A stretch of DNA of 64,000 nucleotides from Rhodovulum sp. (lineage in GTDB: Bacteria; Pseudomonadota; Alphaproteobacteria; Rhodobacterales; Rhodobacteraceae), in the NCBI GenBank assembly GCA_020637615.1, contig JACKKC010000009.1:1-64000 (forward strand), read 5' to 3'. The notes below the pieces were generated by a model that was not told the DNA's origin, ran no database searches, and worked only from the letters and a program-made list of their open reading frames with translations. The position numbers and the translations under genes were made by a program. Below, one piece after another: positions 17,820-25,765 of the stretch; the stretch's first letter is position 1, and each line of letters begins with the position of its first letter.

Positions 17820-18242
17820 TTGATACGAACAATCCTCGCGGTGACGACCACGGTCGCGCTCGGCGGCACCGCCGTGACTGGGGCGGCCGAAGCGGCCGGT
17901 GCCTGCGATGCGATCGCCGATGCCCTGCCGGATTCCGCCTTCGTGGTCGCCACCGATCCGGGCGCCGGCGCAATCGTTCACCCCGGCTTCGCGGTTTCCG
18001 GCTGCTCGCGCAGCTTCGAGGGCACCGTGAACTGGCGCCTGCTCGGCCGCGACGGCGGCGTGCTGGCCGAAGGCTTCACCAGCGGCGGCGGCGCCGACGG
18101 CCCCGCGCCCTTCGCCTTCACGGTCGCCTTCGAGGTCCAGGCGACGCAGATCGGCCATCTGGAGGTCTTCGAGATCGACGCCTCCGACGGCGAGGGCTTC
18201 CCGCCGGGACGAACCGTCCTGCCGCTGGTCCTGAGCCCCTAG
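17820..18242 (+). CDS. Exported protein with Gmad2-like immunoglobulin domain
   Basis: This 140-residue protein has a cleavable signal peptide (ILAVTTTVALGGTAVTGAAEA). One beta-sandwich domain follows, with VHPGFAVSGCSRSFEGTVNW, DGGVLAEGF and HLEVFEIDASDGEGFPPGR, a pattern close to the Gmad2 Ig-like domain. Two cysteines (CDAI and GCSR) could form a disulfide in the periplasm. The TTG start at 17820 is chosen because AGGAGG is six bases upstream. Its TAG stop overlaps the stop of the convergent next gene. No catalytic motif is visible. Confidence 0.8.
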   Translation: MIRTILAVTTTVALGGTAVTGAAEAAGACDAIADALPDSAFVVATDPGAGAIVHPGFAVSGCSRSFEGTVNWRLLGRDGGVLAEGFTSGGGADGPAPFAFTVAFEVQATQIGHLEVFEIDASDGEGFPPGRTVLPLVLSP

Positions 18243-19006
18243 CTCCGAGGCGCGGCCTCGCCGGTCGGCGCGCTGACCCAGGCCTTCGCCGCATCGAGCT
18301 CCCGGTCGCCGAAGACATGCACCTCGGCCGGGATCAGCGGCGCGAAGATGCGGGTTCCGTGCCGGATCCATTCGAGATCCGATACGACCGCGATCTTGCT
18401 GAACTGCGTCAGATGCATGAGCCCGACGCGGGTGTCGCTCCAGGCCGCCCCCGGCGTGAAGGCGCTGAACTCCGGCCCGATCCGGTAGAGCAGCCGGATC
18501 TTGTCGTGGCGCTTCAGCCGCTCCTCGATCAGGGGCACGATGCGCTCGGAATAGTCGCGCGCGGTGATCACGTCGCGCACGGAGATGCCGACCACGTCGT
18601 CAGGCAGATCCGTCATCACCGTCACATGCTCGGCCGCCTCGCCGGTCTCGGCCACCCAGTCGAGCGCGGCCTGCAGCCCATCGGCCGGGAAATGCCGGAC
18701 ATCCGCCGCGAGGAACTGCCGCGCCACCGCGGGCGCGATGTCGAGCACCCGCGAATCCGACACCAGCGCGATCTTGCCGACCAGCCGATGATGCTCGCGG
18801 ATGAACTCCACATGGCCGAAGAAGGCCGCGAAATCCGACCAGCCGGGAAAGCTCGGGGCATGGATCACAAGGTTCGGGATCCGGTCCGTGGCATTGACGC
18901 GCGCGTTGAACCGCTCGGTCAGCTTGGCGAAATCCGCCCGGTCGAGCTTGCCCGAGGGCTCCAACACGAAGCAGTTATGCGCCTCGTCTTCGGTGATCTT
19001 CAGCAT
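18239..19006 (-). CDS. Protein with two tandem SpoIIAA-like domains
   Basis: The 255 residues split into two similar halves. The first (about 1-120) contains NLVIHAPSFPGWSDFAAFFG and IALVSDSRVL. The second (about 125-250) contains DKIRLLYRIGPEFSAFTPGA and IAVVSDLEWIRHG. Both match the SpoIIAA-like (PF11964, formerly DUF3478) lipid-binding STAS-type fold. Most family members have one domain of about 120 residues, so this is a duplication. It may act in membrane-stress response. GGAGGAAGC precedes the ATG. Its stop shares CTA/TAG with the convergent upstream gene. Confidence 0.85.
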   Translation of the reverse strand: MLKITEDEAHNCFVLEPSGKLDRADFAKLTERFNARVNATDRIPNLVIHAPSFPGWSDFAAFFGHVEFIREHHRLVGKIALVSDSRVLDIAPAVARQFLAADVRHFPADGLQAALDWVAETGEAAEHVTVMTDLPDDVVGISVRDVITARDYSERIVPLIEERLKRHDKIRLLYRIGPEFSAFTPGAAWSDTRVGLMHLTQFSKIAVVSDLEWIRHGTRIFAPLIPAEVHVFGDRELDAAKAWVSAPTGEAAPRS

Positions 19007-19051
19007 CGCTTCCTCCCGTCTTGCCCCTGAATGCCCCGCGCCGCCGGCGGC

Positions 19052-19480
19052 TCACTCCTCCCCGTCGCGGCGCAGAAGGATGATCAGCGCCCCGAGCGCC
19101 ACCAGCCCGGCCCCGACCATGCCCCGCGACGGGCGTCGGATCCGGGTGGGCGCCACCGAAAGCAGCGCGGCGCGCGCGAGCTTGCGGTCGAGGGTCGAGC
19201 GCTCGGCCGCCAGCCGCCGCGCCTCGCGGCGTTCCGCGGCAAGGACCGCGGCGAGGATCAGCGCCGCGAGCAGCATCACGCCCGCCATGATCGAGAGCGC
19301 CGCCACCCAGCCCAGCCGCGCCGCCAGTGCGGCGGTCGCCGCGCCGAGCGCGAAGAAGACCGCCAGCACCATTGCCACGATCAGGCAGGCTGTCAGGATT
19401 GCGCGAAGCCGCACCCGCCGCGCCACCTGCCGCACCCGCGCCTCGAGCACGCCCGCCAGCGAAGCGAAGAGCCGCGCCAC
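19052..19480 (-). CDS. Phage-holin-family-like (Holin-X / DUF1469) membrane protein
   Basis: This 142-residue protein has two adjacent hydrophobic segments (AILTACLIVAMVLAVFFALG and VAALSIMAGVMLLAALILAA) forming a hairpin. A charged helix RREARRLAAERSTLDRKLAR follows, then a short C-terminal hydrophobic stretch ending RRDGEE. Proteins of this kind commonly pair with ElaB/YqjD-type proteins, as here, where the next upstream gene ends three bases before it. Despite the family name there is no phage context. GTG start. Confidence 0.75.
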   Translation of the reverse strand: MARLFASLAGVLEARVRQVARRVRLRAILTACLIVAMVLAVFFALGAATAALAARLGWVAALSIMAGVMLLAALILAAVLAAERREARRLAAERSTLDRKLARAALLSVAPTRIRRPSRGMVGAGLVALGALIILLRRDGEE

Positions 19481-19483
19481 GCC

Positions 19484-19822
19484 TCAGCGCCGCGAGAGAA
19501 TGCCGAAGAGATACCCCGCCAGCGCCGCGAGCCCGATCGCGGTCAGCGGCCGGCGCCGCGTGGCATCCGCGAGCTCGTCCTCGAGCGAGCGCAGCTCCCC
19601 GGCGATCTCCTGCAGCGTCGCCTCGCCGGTTGCCAGCGCGTTCCCCGACTTGGCGTCGGCGACGGATTTCAGCCCGCTCGCCCGCGTCTTGGCGATGCGC
19701 GCCACATGCGCCGCAAGCTCGCTCAGATCGGCGCGCAGCGCCGCGATCTCGGTGCCGAGCGCGCTCGAAGCGGCCTCGGCCTCGGGCTCGGCGTCCTTGT
19801 CGGTCTTCGATGTCGTGGCCAT
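19484..19822 (-). CDS. ElaB/YqjD-like (DUF883) membrane-anchored protein
   Basis: This 112-residue protein is mostly charged amphipathic helix (residues 20-85). It has one C-terminal transmembrane segment with glycines (RPLTAIGLAALAGYLFGIL), the usual architecture of DUF883/ElaB proteins that associate ribosomes with the inner membrane in E. coli. The ATG at 19822 has GGAG seven bases upstream. It lies between xylA and the Holin-X-like gene on the same strand, and the two small genes are probably co-transcribed. Confidence 0.8.
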   Translation of the reverse strand: MATTSKTDKDAEPEAEAASSALGTEIAALRADLSELAAHVARIAKTRASGLKSVADAKSGNALATGEATLQEIAGELRSLEDELADATRRRPLTAIGLAALAGYLFGILSRR

Positions 19823-19860
19823 GCGATGGCTCCCTTTCCGGTTGCGGCGCCGCGCGCCAT

Positions 19861-21162
19861 CTAGACGAAGCGGTTGATCCAGTTCTCCAGCCGCTCCTGA
19901 CGACCAGAACGCGGCTCGGGATCGATCCGTTCCCGCTCGACGCGCTCCGCGATCGCGGCGAGATCGCTCTCGAGCATCGCCCGCGCCTCCGGCGTCTCCC
20001 AGCCGGCATAGCGCTCCGCGAGCGCGGCATCCAGCCCGCCGTCCTCGATCATCGCCGCCGCCGCGAGCAGCCCGCGCGCGCAGACATCCATGCCGCCCAC
20101 ATGGGCGGCGATCAGATCGACCGGGTCGAGCGACTGCCGCCGCAGCTTGGCATCGAAGTTGAAGCCGCCGGTGGAGAACCCGCCGCCCCTCAGGATGTGG
20201 TAGATCGCCAGCGCCATCTCCGGCACGTTGTTGGGGAACTGGTCGGTGTCCCAGCCGGATTGGTAGTCGTTGCGGTTGGCGTCCACGCTGCCGAAGACGC
20301 CGAGTGCCACCGCCGTGGCGATCTCGTGCTCGAAGGAATGCCCGGCGAGCACCGAATGCCCGGTCTCGATATTGACCCTGACCTCGCCTTCGAGCCCGAA
20401 GCGCTGGAGGAACCCGAAGACCGTCGCCACGTCGTAGTCGTACTGATGCTTGGTCGGCTCCTGGGGCTTCGGCTCGATCAGGATGGTGCCCGGGAACCCG
20501 ATCTTCTTCTTGTACTCCACCACCATCGACAGGAACCGCCCCGCCTGGTCGAGCTCGCGCTTCATGTCGGTGTTGAGCAGCGTCTCGTAGCCCTCGCGCC
20601 CGCCCCAGAGCACGTAATTGGCGCCGCCGAGTTCGTGGGTCACGTCGAGCGCGCATTTCACCTGCGCCGCGGCATAGGCGAAGACCTCCGGATCGGGATT
20701 GGTCGCAGCCCCGGCCATGAAGCGGCGGTTCGAGAAGAGGTTCGCCGTGCCCCAGAGCAGCCCGACGCCCGTCGCCGCCATCTTCTCGGCGAAGATCTCG
20801 GCGATCGCGCGCACATTGGCGTTCGATTCCGCCAGACTCGCCCCCTCCGGCGCGATGTCGCGGTCGTGGAAAGTGAAGAACGGCACCCCGAGCCGCTCGA
20901 ACATCTCGAAGGCGACCTCGGCCTTGAGCCTTGCATGGTCCATGGTGTCGCCGAACCAGGGCCGCTGGAACGTCTGGCCGCCGAAGGGGTCGCCGCCCGG
21001 CCAGGCGAAGCTGTGCCAGTAGCAGACCGCCATGCGCAGATGGTCCTCCATCCGCTTGCCGAGCACCATCCGGTCCGGCTCGTAGAAGCGGAAGGCGAGC
21101 GGATCGTCGCTCTCCGGCCCCTTGAACGGGACCCTGTCGATCCCGGCGAAGAAATCGCTCAT
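19861..21162 (-). CDS. xylA: Xylose isomerase
   Basis: XylA interconverts D-xylose and D-xylulose with two divalent metals. The protein has 433 residues, the class II length. The catalytic-region motifs FTFHDRDIAPEG and LWGGREGYETLLNTDM, and the metal-binding IEPKPQEPTKHQYDYD, are intact. VNIETGHSVLAGHSFEHE and DANRNDYQSGWDTDQFP are also conserved. Its ATG overlaps the xylB stop (ATGA), so xylB and xylA are translationally coupled. No xylR-type regulator is adjacent. Confidence 0.97.
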   Translation of the reverse strand: MSDFFAGIDRVPFKGPESDDPLAFRFYEPDRMVLGKRMEDHLRMAVCYWHSFAWPGGDPFGGQTFQRPWFGDTMDHARLKAEVAFEMFERLGVPFFTFHDRDIAPEGASLAESNANVRAIAEIFAEKMAATGVGLLWGTANLFSNRRFMAGAATNPDPEVFAYAAAQVKCALDVTHELGGANYVLWGGREGYETLLNTDMKRELDQAGRFLSMVVEYKKKIGFPGTILIEPKPQEPTKHQYDYDVATVFGFLQRFGLEGEVRVNIETGHSVLAGHSFEHEIATAVALGVFGSVDANRNDYQSGWDTDQFPNNVPEMALAIYHILRGGGFSTGGFNFDAKLRRQSLDPVDLIAAHVGGMDVCARGLLAAAAMIEDGGLDAALAERYAGWETPEARAMLESDLAAIAERVERERIDPEPRSGRQERLENWINRFV

Positions 21163-22607
21163 GCCCGGCCCTCCCTGAGTGCAGGGTAGAGCGCCCGATA
21201 GCGCGCATGACCTTCGCGATAGCGCGCGACCAGGGCCGGGTCGGGCTCGATGACCCGGATCGTGGCGGGTGCGGCGCAGATCTCGGCGGGGTCGGCGCCC
21301 TCCGCGGCACAGATCGCCAGCCGCGCCGCCCCGAGCGCCGCGCCGACATCGCTGTCGGCGGCGAGCGCCAGCGGCCGGTCGAGCACGCTCGCGACGATCC
21401 CGAGCCAGGTCTCCGACCGCGCGCCACCGCCCACCGCCAGCGCGCTCTCGAAATCCGTGCCCGCCGCCGCCAGCGCCATTTGGCAATCGGCGAAGGCATA
21501 GGCCACACCCTCCATCACCGCCTGCACCAGATCGGCGAGCCCGTCGGACTGGCTCAGGCCCACGAAAGCACCCCGGGCCTTTGCATCGTTGTGCGGCGTG
21601 CGCTCGCCAGAGAGATAGGGCAGGAAGGTCACCTCCGAGGGTGCCGCGACCGCGCCGACCATGCCCGCGAGCTCCGCCGCCGGCCGGCCCGCGATCCGCG
21701 ACAACCATTCCAGGCTGTCGGAGGCCGAGAGGATCACCCCCATCTGGTGCCAGGTCTCCGGGATCGCATGGCAGAACGCATGCACCGCGCCGTCGGTATT
21801 GGGCGAGAAGGCGGCATTGGAGACGAAGAGCACGCCCGAGGTGCCGATCGAGACGAAGGCCGAGCCCGGCGTGACCACCCCCACCCCGCAGGCCGCCGCG
21901 GCATTGTCGCCCGCCCCGCCGGCGACGACCACCGTGCCGGCGACGCCCCAGCGTTGGCAGAGCTCCGCCCGCAGCTCACCCGAGGCGGCGCTGCCCTCGA
22001 CGAGCCGCGGCATCTGCGCGCGCGTGAGCCCGGTGGCGGCGAGCAGGTCGTCCGACCAGTCGCGGCGCGCCACGTCGAGCCAGAGCGTGCCGGAGGCATC
22101 CGACATCTCCGAGACATGCAGGCCCGTCAGCCGGAAGCGCACGTAATCCTTGGGCAGCAGCACGGTGCAGATATGCTCGAAGACATGCGGCTCGTGGTGG
22201 CGGATCCACTGGAGCTTCGGCGCGGTGAAGCCCGGCATGGCGATATTGCCCGCGACCCGGCGGCTGTCGGGGAAGGCCGCCTCGATCTCGGCGCATTCCG
22301 CGCTGGCGCGGCCGTCGTTCCACAGGATCGCCGGCCGCATCACCCGGTCGTCATGGTCGAGGCAGACCGCCCCGTGCATCTGGCCCGAGAGCCCGATGCC
22401 GCGCAGCCCGGCCAGCCCGTGCTCGGCCGCCAGCGCGTCGATGGTCGCCTCGACCGCCGCCCACCAGGCTTCGGGATCCTGTTCCGACCAGCCCGGCTGC
22501 GGGCGGGTGACCTCGAGCGGCCGGCTCGCCTGCCCGATCAGCTTCTGGTCGCGGCCGAAGAGCACGGTCTTGACCGACGACGTGCCGATGTCGATCCCCA
22601 GGTACAT
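21159..22607 (-). CDS. xylB: Xylulokinase
   Basis: XylB phosphorylates D-xylulose to xylulose 5-phosphate, feeding the pentose phosphate pathway. It is a 482-residue FGGY kinase. The N-terminal phosphate loop is YLGIDIGTSSVKTVLF, the substrate region contains GLSGQMHGAVCLD, and the C-terminal ATPase signature is AVGGGARSETWLGIVASVL. GGAGGAGGAACTGGCG precedes the ATG. It is first in a two-gene xylB-xylA operon. The 178 bases upstream hold no obvious operator. Confidence 0.96.
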   Translation of the reverse strand: MYLGIDIGTSSVKTVLFGRDQKLIGQASRPLEVTRPQPGWSEQDPEAWWAAVEATIDALAAEHGLAGLRGIGLSGQMHGAVCLDHDDRVMRPAILWNDGRASAECAEIEAAFPDSRRVAGNIAMPGFTAPKLQWIRHHEPHVFEHICTVLLPKDYVRFRLTGLHVSEMSDASGTLWLDVARRDWSDDLLAATGLTRAQMPRLVEGSAASGELRAELCQRWGVAGTVVVAGGAGDNAAAACGVGVVTPGSAFVSIGTSGVLFVSNAAFSPNTDGAVHAFCHAIPETWHQMGVILSASDSLEWLSRIAGRPAAELAGMVGAVAAPSEVTFLPYLSGERTPHNDAKARGAFVGLSQSDGLADLVQAVMEGVAYAFADCQMALAAAGTDFESALAVGGGARSETWLGIVASVLDRPLALAADSDVGAALGAARLAICAAEGADPAEICAAPATIRVIEPDPALVARYREGHARYRALYPALREGRA

Positions 22608-22785
22608 CGCCAGTTCCTCCTCCCTGCGGGAATTCGGCCGGGCTTGGGCGTCTGCTGCGCCGGCTCCTGGCTGCCGGGCCCTGCCGGCCCGCGCATCCCC
22701 GATTCCCTGTCCTTCGCGCGGCCATCATCGCCGCATCGCCGCGCGCATCAAGCCGTAACTCCGCCCCCCGGCTCCGCCCGCGGCG

Positions 22786-23754
22786 CTATTCGATCCAGCC
22801 CTTGGCGCGATAATAGGCCTCGGCGGCCGGATGCAGCGGCGCGGTCAGGCCGGTCGTCGCCATCTCCTCGGGGTCGAGCCCGGCGAGGACCGGATCGAGC
22901 CCGCGCAGGGTCCCGATATTGCCGAAGACCGATTCGACCAGCGTTCCGACCACGTCCTCCGCCACGTCCGCCCGCGTCACCAGCGTCGCCCCGACGCCGA
23001 AGGTCGGCACGGGGGCGGGATTGCCGCGATAGAGGCCGCCGGGGATCTCGGTCTCGAAATAGAACGGATTGGCCGCCACCAGCGCCGAGATCCGCGACCC
23101 CGTGACCGGCACCAGCAACGCATCGCAGCCCGCGGTCGCCTCGTGGATGGTCGGGGCCGGATGGCCCACGGTGAAGACGAAGGCGTCGACGCTCCCGCCG
23201 CAGAGCGCCTCGGGCTGCCGGTCCGGGTCGAGCTCGAGCGTCGCCGCGAAGCTTTGCTGGTCCCATCCCATCTGCCCGGCGAGCCTGTCCCAGACCCCGC
23301 GGGCGCCGGATCCGGGAAGCCCGTAGCCGATGCGCTTGCCGGCAAGATCCTCGATGCCCGCGATGCCGGCGTCCTTCCGCGCGACCAAAGTGAGCGGCTC
23401 GGGATGCAGCGCCATCACCGCCCGAAGCTCCGCGAATGCCGGCTCGCCGGAAAAGGCGCCTTCCCCCTGCAGCGCGTCGCTCTGCACGTCCGACTGCACG
23501 ATCGCGAAATCCACCTCGCCGGCTCGCAGGGCCTCGATATTGGCGACCGATCCCTCCGAGGGCTGCGCCGAGCAGCGGATCCCATGGGTGCGGCGGGTCT
23601 CGTTGACCAGCCGGCAGAGCGCGACCCCGACCGGGAAATAGGCGCCCGCGAGGCTGCCGGTCGCCATGCGGGCCAGCCGCGCGTCGACCGCGCCGGCACC
23701 CGGCGGCAGCGCCGCCAGGGCAAGGGTCACGGCAAGGACGATCCTTCGCAGCAT
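22786..23754 (-). CDS. TAXI family TRAP transporter solute-binding protein
   Basis: This 322-residue periplasmic receptor has a signal peptide (RIVLAVTLALAALPPGAGA). It shows the TAXI-family start ATGSLAGAYFPVGVALCRLV and QPSEGSVANIEALRAGEVDF, with later VGATLVTRADV. TAXI receptors feed a fused TRAP permease and bind small organic acids such as glutamate or 2-oxoglutarate. No TRAP permease gene lies on either side, so it is an orphan here. GGGAG seven bases before ATG supports the start. Confidence 0.88.
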   Translation of the reverse strand: MLRRIVLAVTLALAALPPGAGAVDARLARMATGSLAGAYFPVGVALCRLVNETRRTHGIRCSAQPSEGSVANIEALRAGEVDFAIVQSDVQSDALQGEGAFSGEPAFAELRAVMALHPEPLTLVARKDAGIAGIEDLAGKRIGYGLPGSGARGVWDRLAGQMGWDQQSFAATLELDPDRQPEALCGGSVDAFVFTVGHPAPTIHEATAGCDALLVPVTGSRISALVAANPFYFETEIPGGLYRGNPAPVPTFGVGATLVTRADVAEDVVGTLVESVFGNIGTLRGLDPVLAGLDPEEMATTGLTAPLHPAAEAYYRAKGWIE

Positions 23755-23864
23755 CGGCGTCTCCCGCAGGACATGCCGCGACCCTATCCCCGGAGCCGGC
23801 CGCGGGCAACATGCGGGCGCCGTCGCCGTGGCGAGGCCACCTCGACGCGCGCCCGTCCGCCCGG

Positions 23865-23937
23865 ACCCGCCCGGGCCGGGCGCTGCCCTCGCTATGTGGC
23901 GGGACGGACGAAGAAGAGAGCTTGCGCCCCCAATGCC
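23865..23937 (+). repeat. Dispersed repeat family B, copy 2
   Basis: This plus-strand copy reads ACCCGCCCGGGCCGGGCGCT and GCCCTCGCTATGTGGCGGGA, followed by an AGAAGAGAG block and AATGCC. It matches 50366-50437 and the reverse of 17583-17653. It sits in the 253-base divergent gap between the TAXI receptor and the SulP transporter genes, 71 bases before the SulP start. Confidence 0.6.
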
Positions 23938-24007
23938 TTCGCCCCAAGGCGCGGCAAACCTTGCCCACGGCCCGGGATCGGGCTTAGGTAGGGGCATTTC
24001 CAAGCCC

Positions 24008-25726
24008 ATGGCCCCGATACTGACCCACAACGCCGCCGACCTGCCCGCTCCGACCCCGGAATTCGTGCCCAAGCTCGTCACCACCCTGCGCGAGGGCTAC
24101 GGACCGGCGCAGCTGCGCGCCGATGCCCTGGCGGGGCTCACCGTCGCCATCGTCGCGCTGCCGCTCTCCATGGCGATCGCCATCGCCTCGGGCGTCACCC
24201 CGGCCATGGGCCTGACCACCGCCATCGTCGGCGGCTTCCTCGTCTCGGCGCTCGGCGGCAGCCGCTTCCAGATCGGCGGGCCGGCCGGCGCCTTCATCGT
24301 GCTGGTGGCCGAGACCGTCGCGAGCCACGGCGTCGCGGGCCTCGTGCTCGCCACCTTCCTCTCGGGCATGATGCTGGTGGCGCTCGGGGCGCTCCGGCTC
24401 GGCACCTATGTCAAGTTCATCCCCTTCCCGGTCACGGTCGGCTTCACCGCCGGCATCGGCGCGATCATCTTCGCGAGCCAGCTCAAGCCGCTGCTCGGCC
24501 TCAGCCTCCCTGGGCCCGAACCCGGCCCGCTGCTCGAGAAGCTGCCCGCGCTCTGGCAGGCGCTGCCGAGCCTCAGCCTGCCCACCGCCGCCATGTCGGC
24601 GCTCTGCCTCGCGGGGCTCGCGCTGCTCAAGCGCTACCGGCCGCACTGGCCGCGCATGCTCGTCGTGGTGGCGGCCGCCTCGGCTATCGCCGCCCTGCTC
24701 GGCCTCCCGGTCGCCACGATCGGCAGCACCTTCGGCGGGCTCGAAGGCGGATTGCCCGCGCCGGCCCTGCCGGATTTCTCGCTCGCCGCCATCGCCGCGG
24801 TCCTGCCGAACGCCGTGGCCTTCACCCTGCTCGGCGCGATCGAATCGCTGCTCTCGGCGGTGGTGGCCGACGGCATGACCGGGCGGCGGCACCGGCCCAA
24901 TACCGAGCTGGTCGGCCAGGGAATCGCCAACATGGGCGCGGCGCTCTTCGGCGGCTTCTGCGTCACCGGCACCATCGCGCGCACCGCGACCAATGTGCGC
25001 GCCGGCGCCCACGGCCCGGTCTCGGGCATGCTCCATGCCCTCTTCCTGCTGCTCTTCCTGCTGGTGGCGGCGCCGCTCGCGGGATACGTGCCGCTCGCCG
25101 CGCTGGCGGCGGTGCTGACGCTGGTGGCCTGGGACATGGTCGAGAAGCCGGCCTTCGCGGCGCTGCTCAGGGCCTCGCGCGGCGACGCGGCGGTGCTGCT
25201 CGTCACGCTCGGCCTGACCATCTTCCGCGACCTGACCGAGGCGATCGTGGTCGGCTTCGGGCTCGGGGCGATGCTCTTCATCCACCGCATGTCCACCGCC
25301 GTCGACGTGGCGGCCGAATCCGCCCGCGGCGCGCGGATCCCCTATGTCCCGGCCGAGGCCTCGGATCCGGAGGTGCTGATCTACCGCATCCGCGGCGCGA
25401 TCTTCTTCGGGGCCGTCTCCGCCGTCGCCGCGGCGCTGGAGCGCATCTCCGACGGCTACCGGATGCTGGTGCTCGACTTCTCCGCGGTGACGCTGGTCGA
25501 CAGCTCCGCCGCCAACATGATCGCCGGGCTCGCACGCAAGGCGCGCCGGCGCGGCATTGCGATCTGGGTGACCGGCACCAGCCCGGCGCTGCGCCGCGAA
25601 CTGCTCTCCCACGGCGTTCGCCCGCCGCTGGCGCGCTTCGCCTCGAGCGTGGAGGCGGCGCTGGAACGCAGCGGCCGGACGGAGATCACCGGGGCAGCAC
25701 CCGCGGAACCCACCGAAGATTCGTAA
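24008..25726 (+). CDS. SulP family anion transporter with STAS domain
   Basis: This 572-residue inner-membrane protein has about 10-12 hydrophobic segments (residues 40-430) with SulP hallmarks, including AGLTVAIVALPLSMAIAIAS and NTELVGQGIANMGAALFGGF. A C-terminal cytoplasmic STAS domain follows (about 450-560) with LVLDFSAVTLVDSSAANMIA. SulP proteins carry sulfate, bicarbonate, dicarboxylates or other anions. The substrate is not predictable from sequence. No carbonic anhydrase or cys gene is adjacent. The ATG was chosen because the upstream frame lacks coding character. Confidence 0.9.
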   Translation: MAPILTHNAADLPAPTPEFVPKLVTTLREGYGPAQLRADALAGLTVAIVALPLSMAIAIASGVTPAMGLTTAIVGGFLVSALGGSRFQIGGPAGAFIVLVAETVASHGVAGLVLATFLSGMMLVALGALRLGTYVKFIPFPVTVGFTAGIGAIIFASQLKPLLGLSLPGPEPGPLLEKLPALWQALPSLSLPTAAMSALCLAGLALLKRYRPHWPRMLVVVAAASAIAALLGLPVATIGSTFGGLEGGLPAPALPDFSLAAIAAVLPNAVAFTLLGAIESLLSAVVADGMTGRRHRPNTELVGQGIANMGAALFGGFCVTGTIARTATNVRAGAHGPVSGMLHALFLLLFLLVAAPLAGYVPLAALAAVLTLVAWDMVEKPAFAALLRASRGDAAVLLVTLGLTIFRDLTEAIVVGFGLGAMLFIHRMSTAVDVAAESARGARIPYVPAEASDPEVLIYRIRGAIFFGAVSAVAAALERISDGYRMLVLDFSAVTLVDSSAANMIAGLARKARRRGIAIWVTGTSPALRRELLSHGVRPPLARFASSVEAALERSGRTEITGAAPAEPTEDS

Positions 25727-25765
25727 CGGCCGAAGCGACCGGGAAGCCGGCGCCCCGCCCTGCGG

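Noticed and set aside
19052..19480. Prophage holin
   Set aside because: No lysis, structural or integrase gene is near, and this family commonly pairs with ElaB/YqjD-like proteins in bacterial chromosomes.
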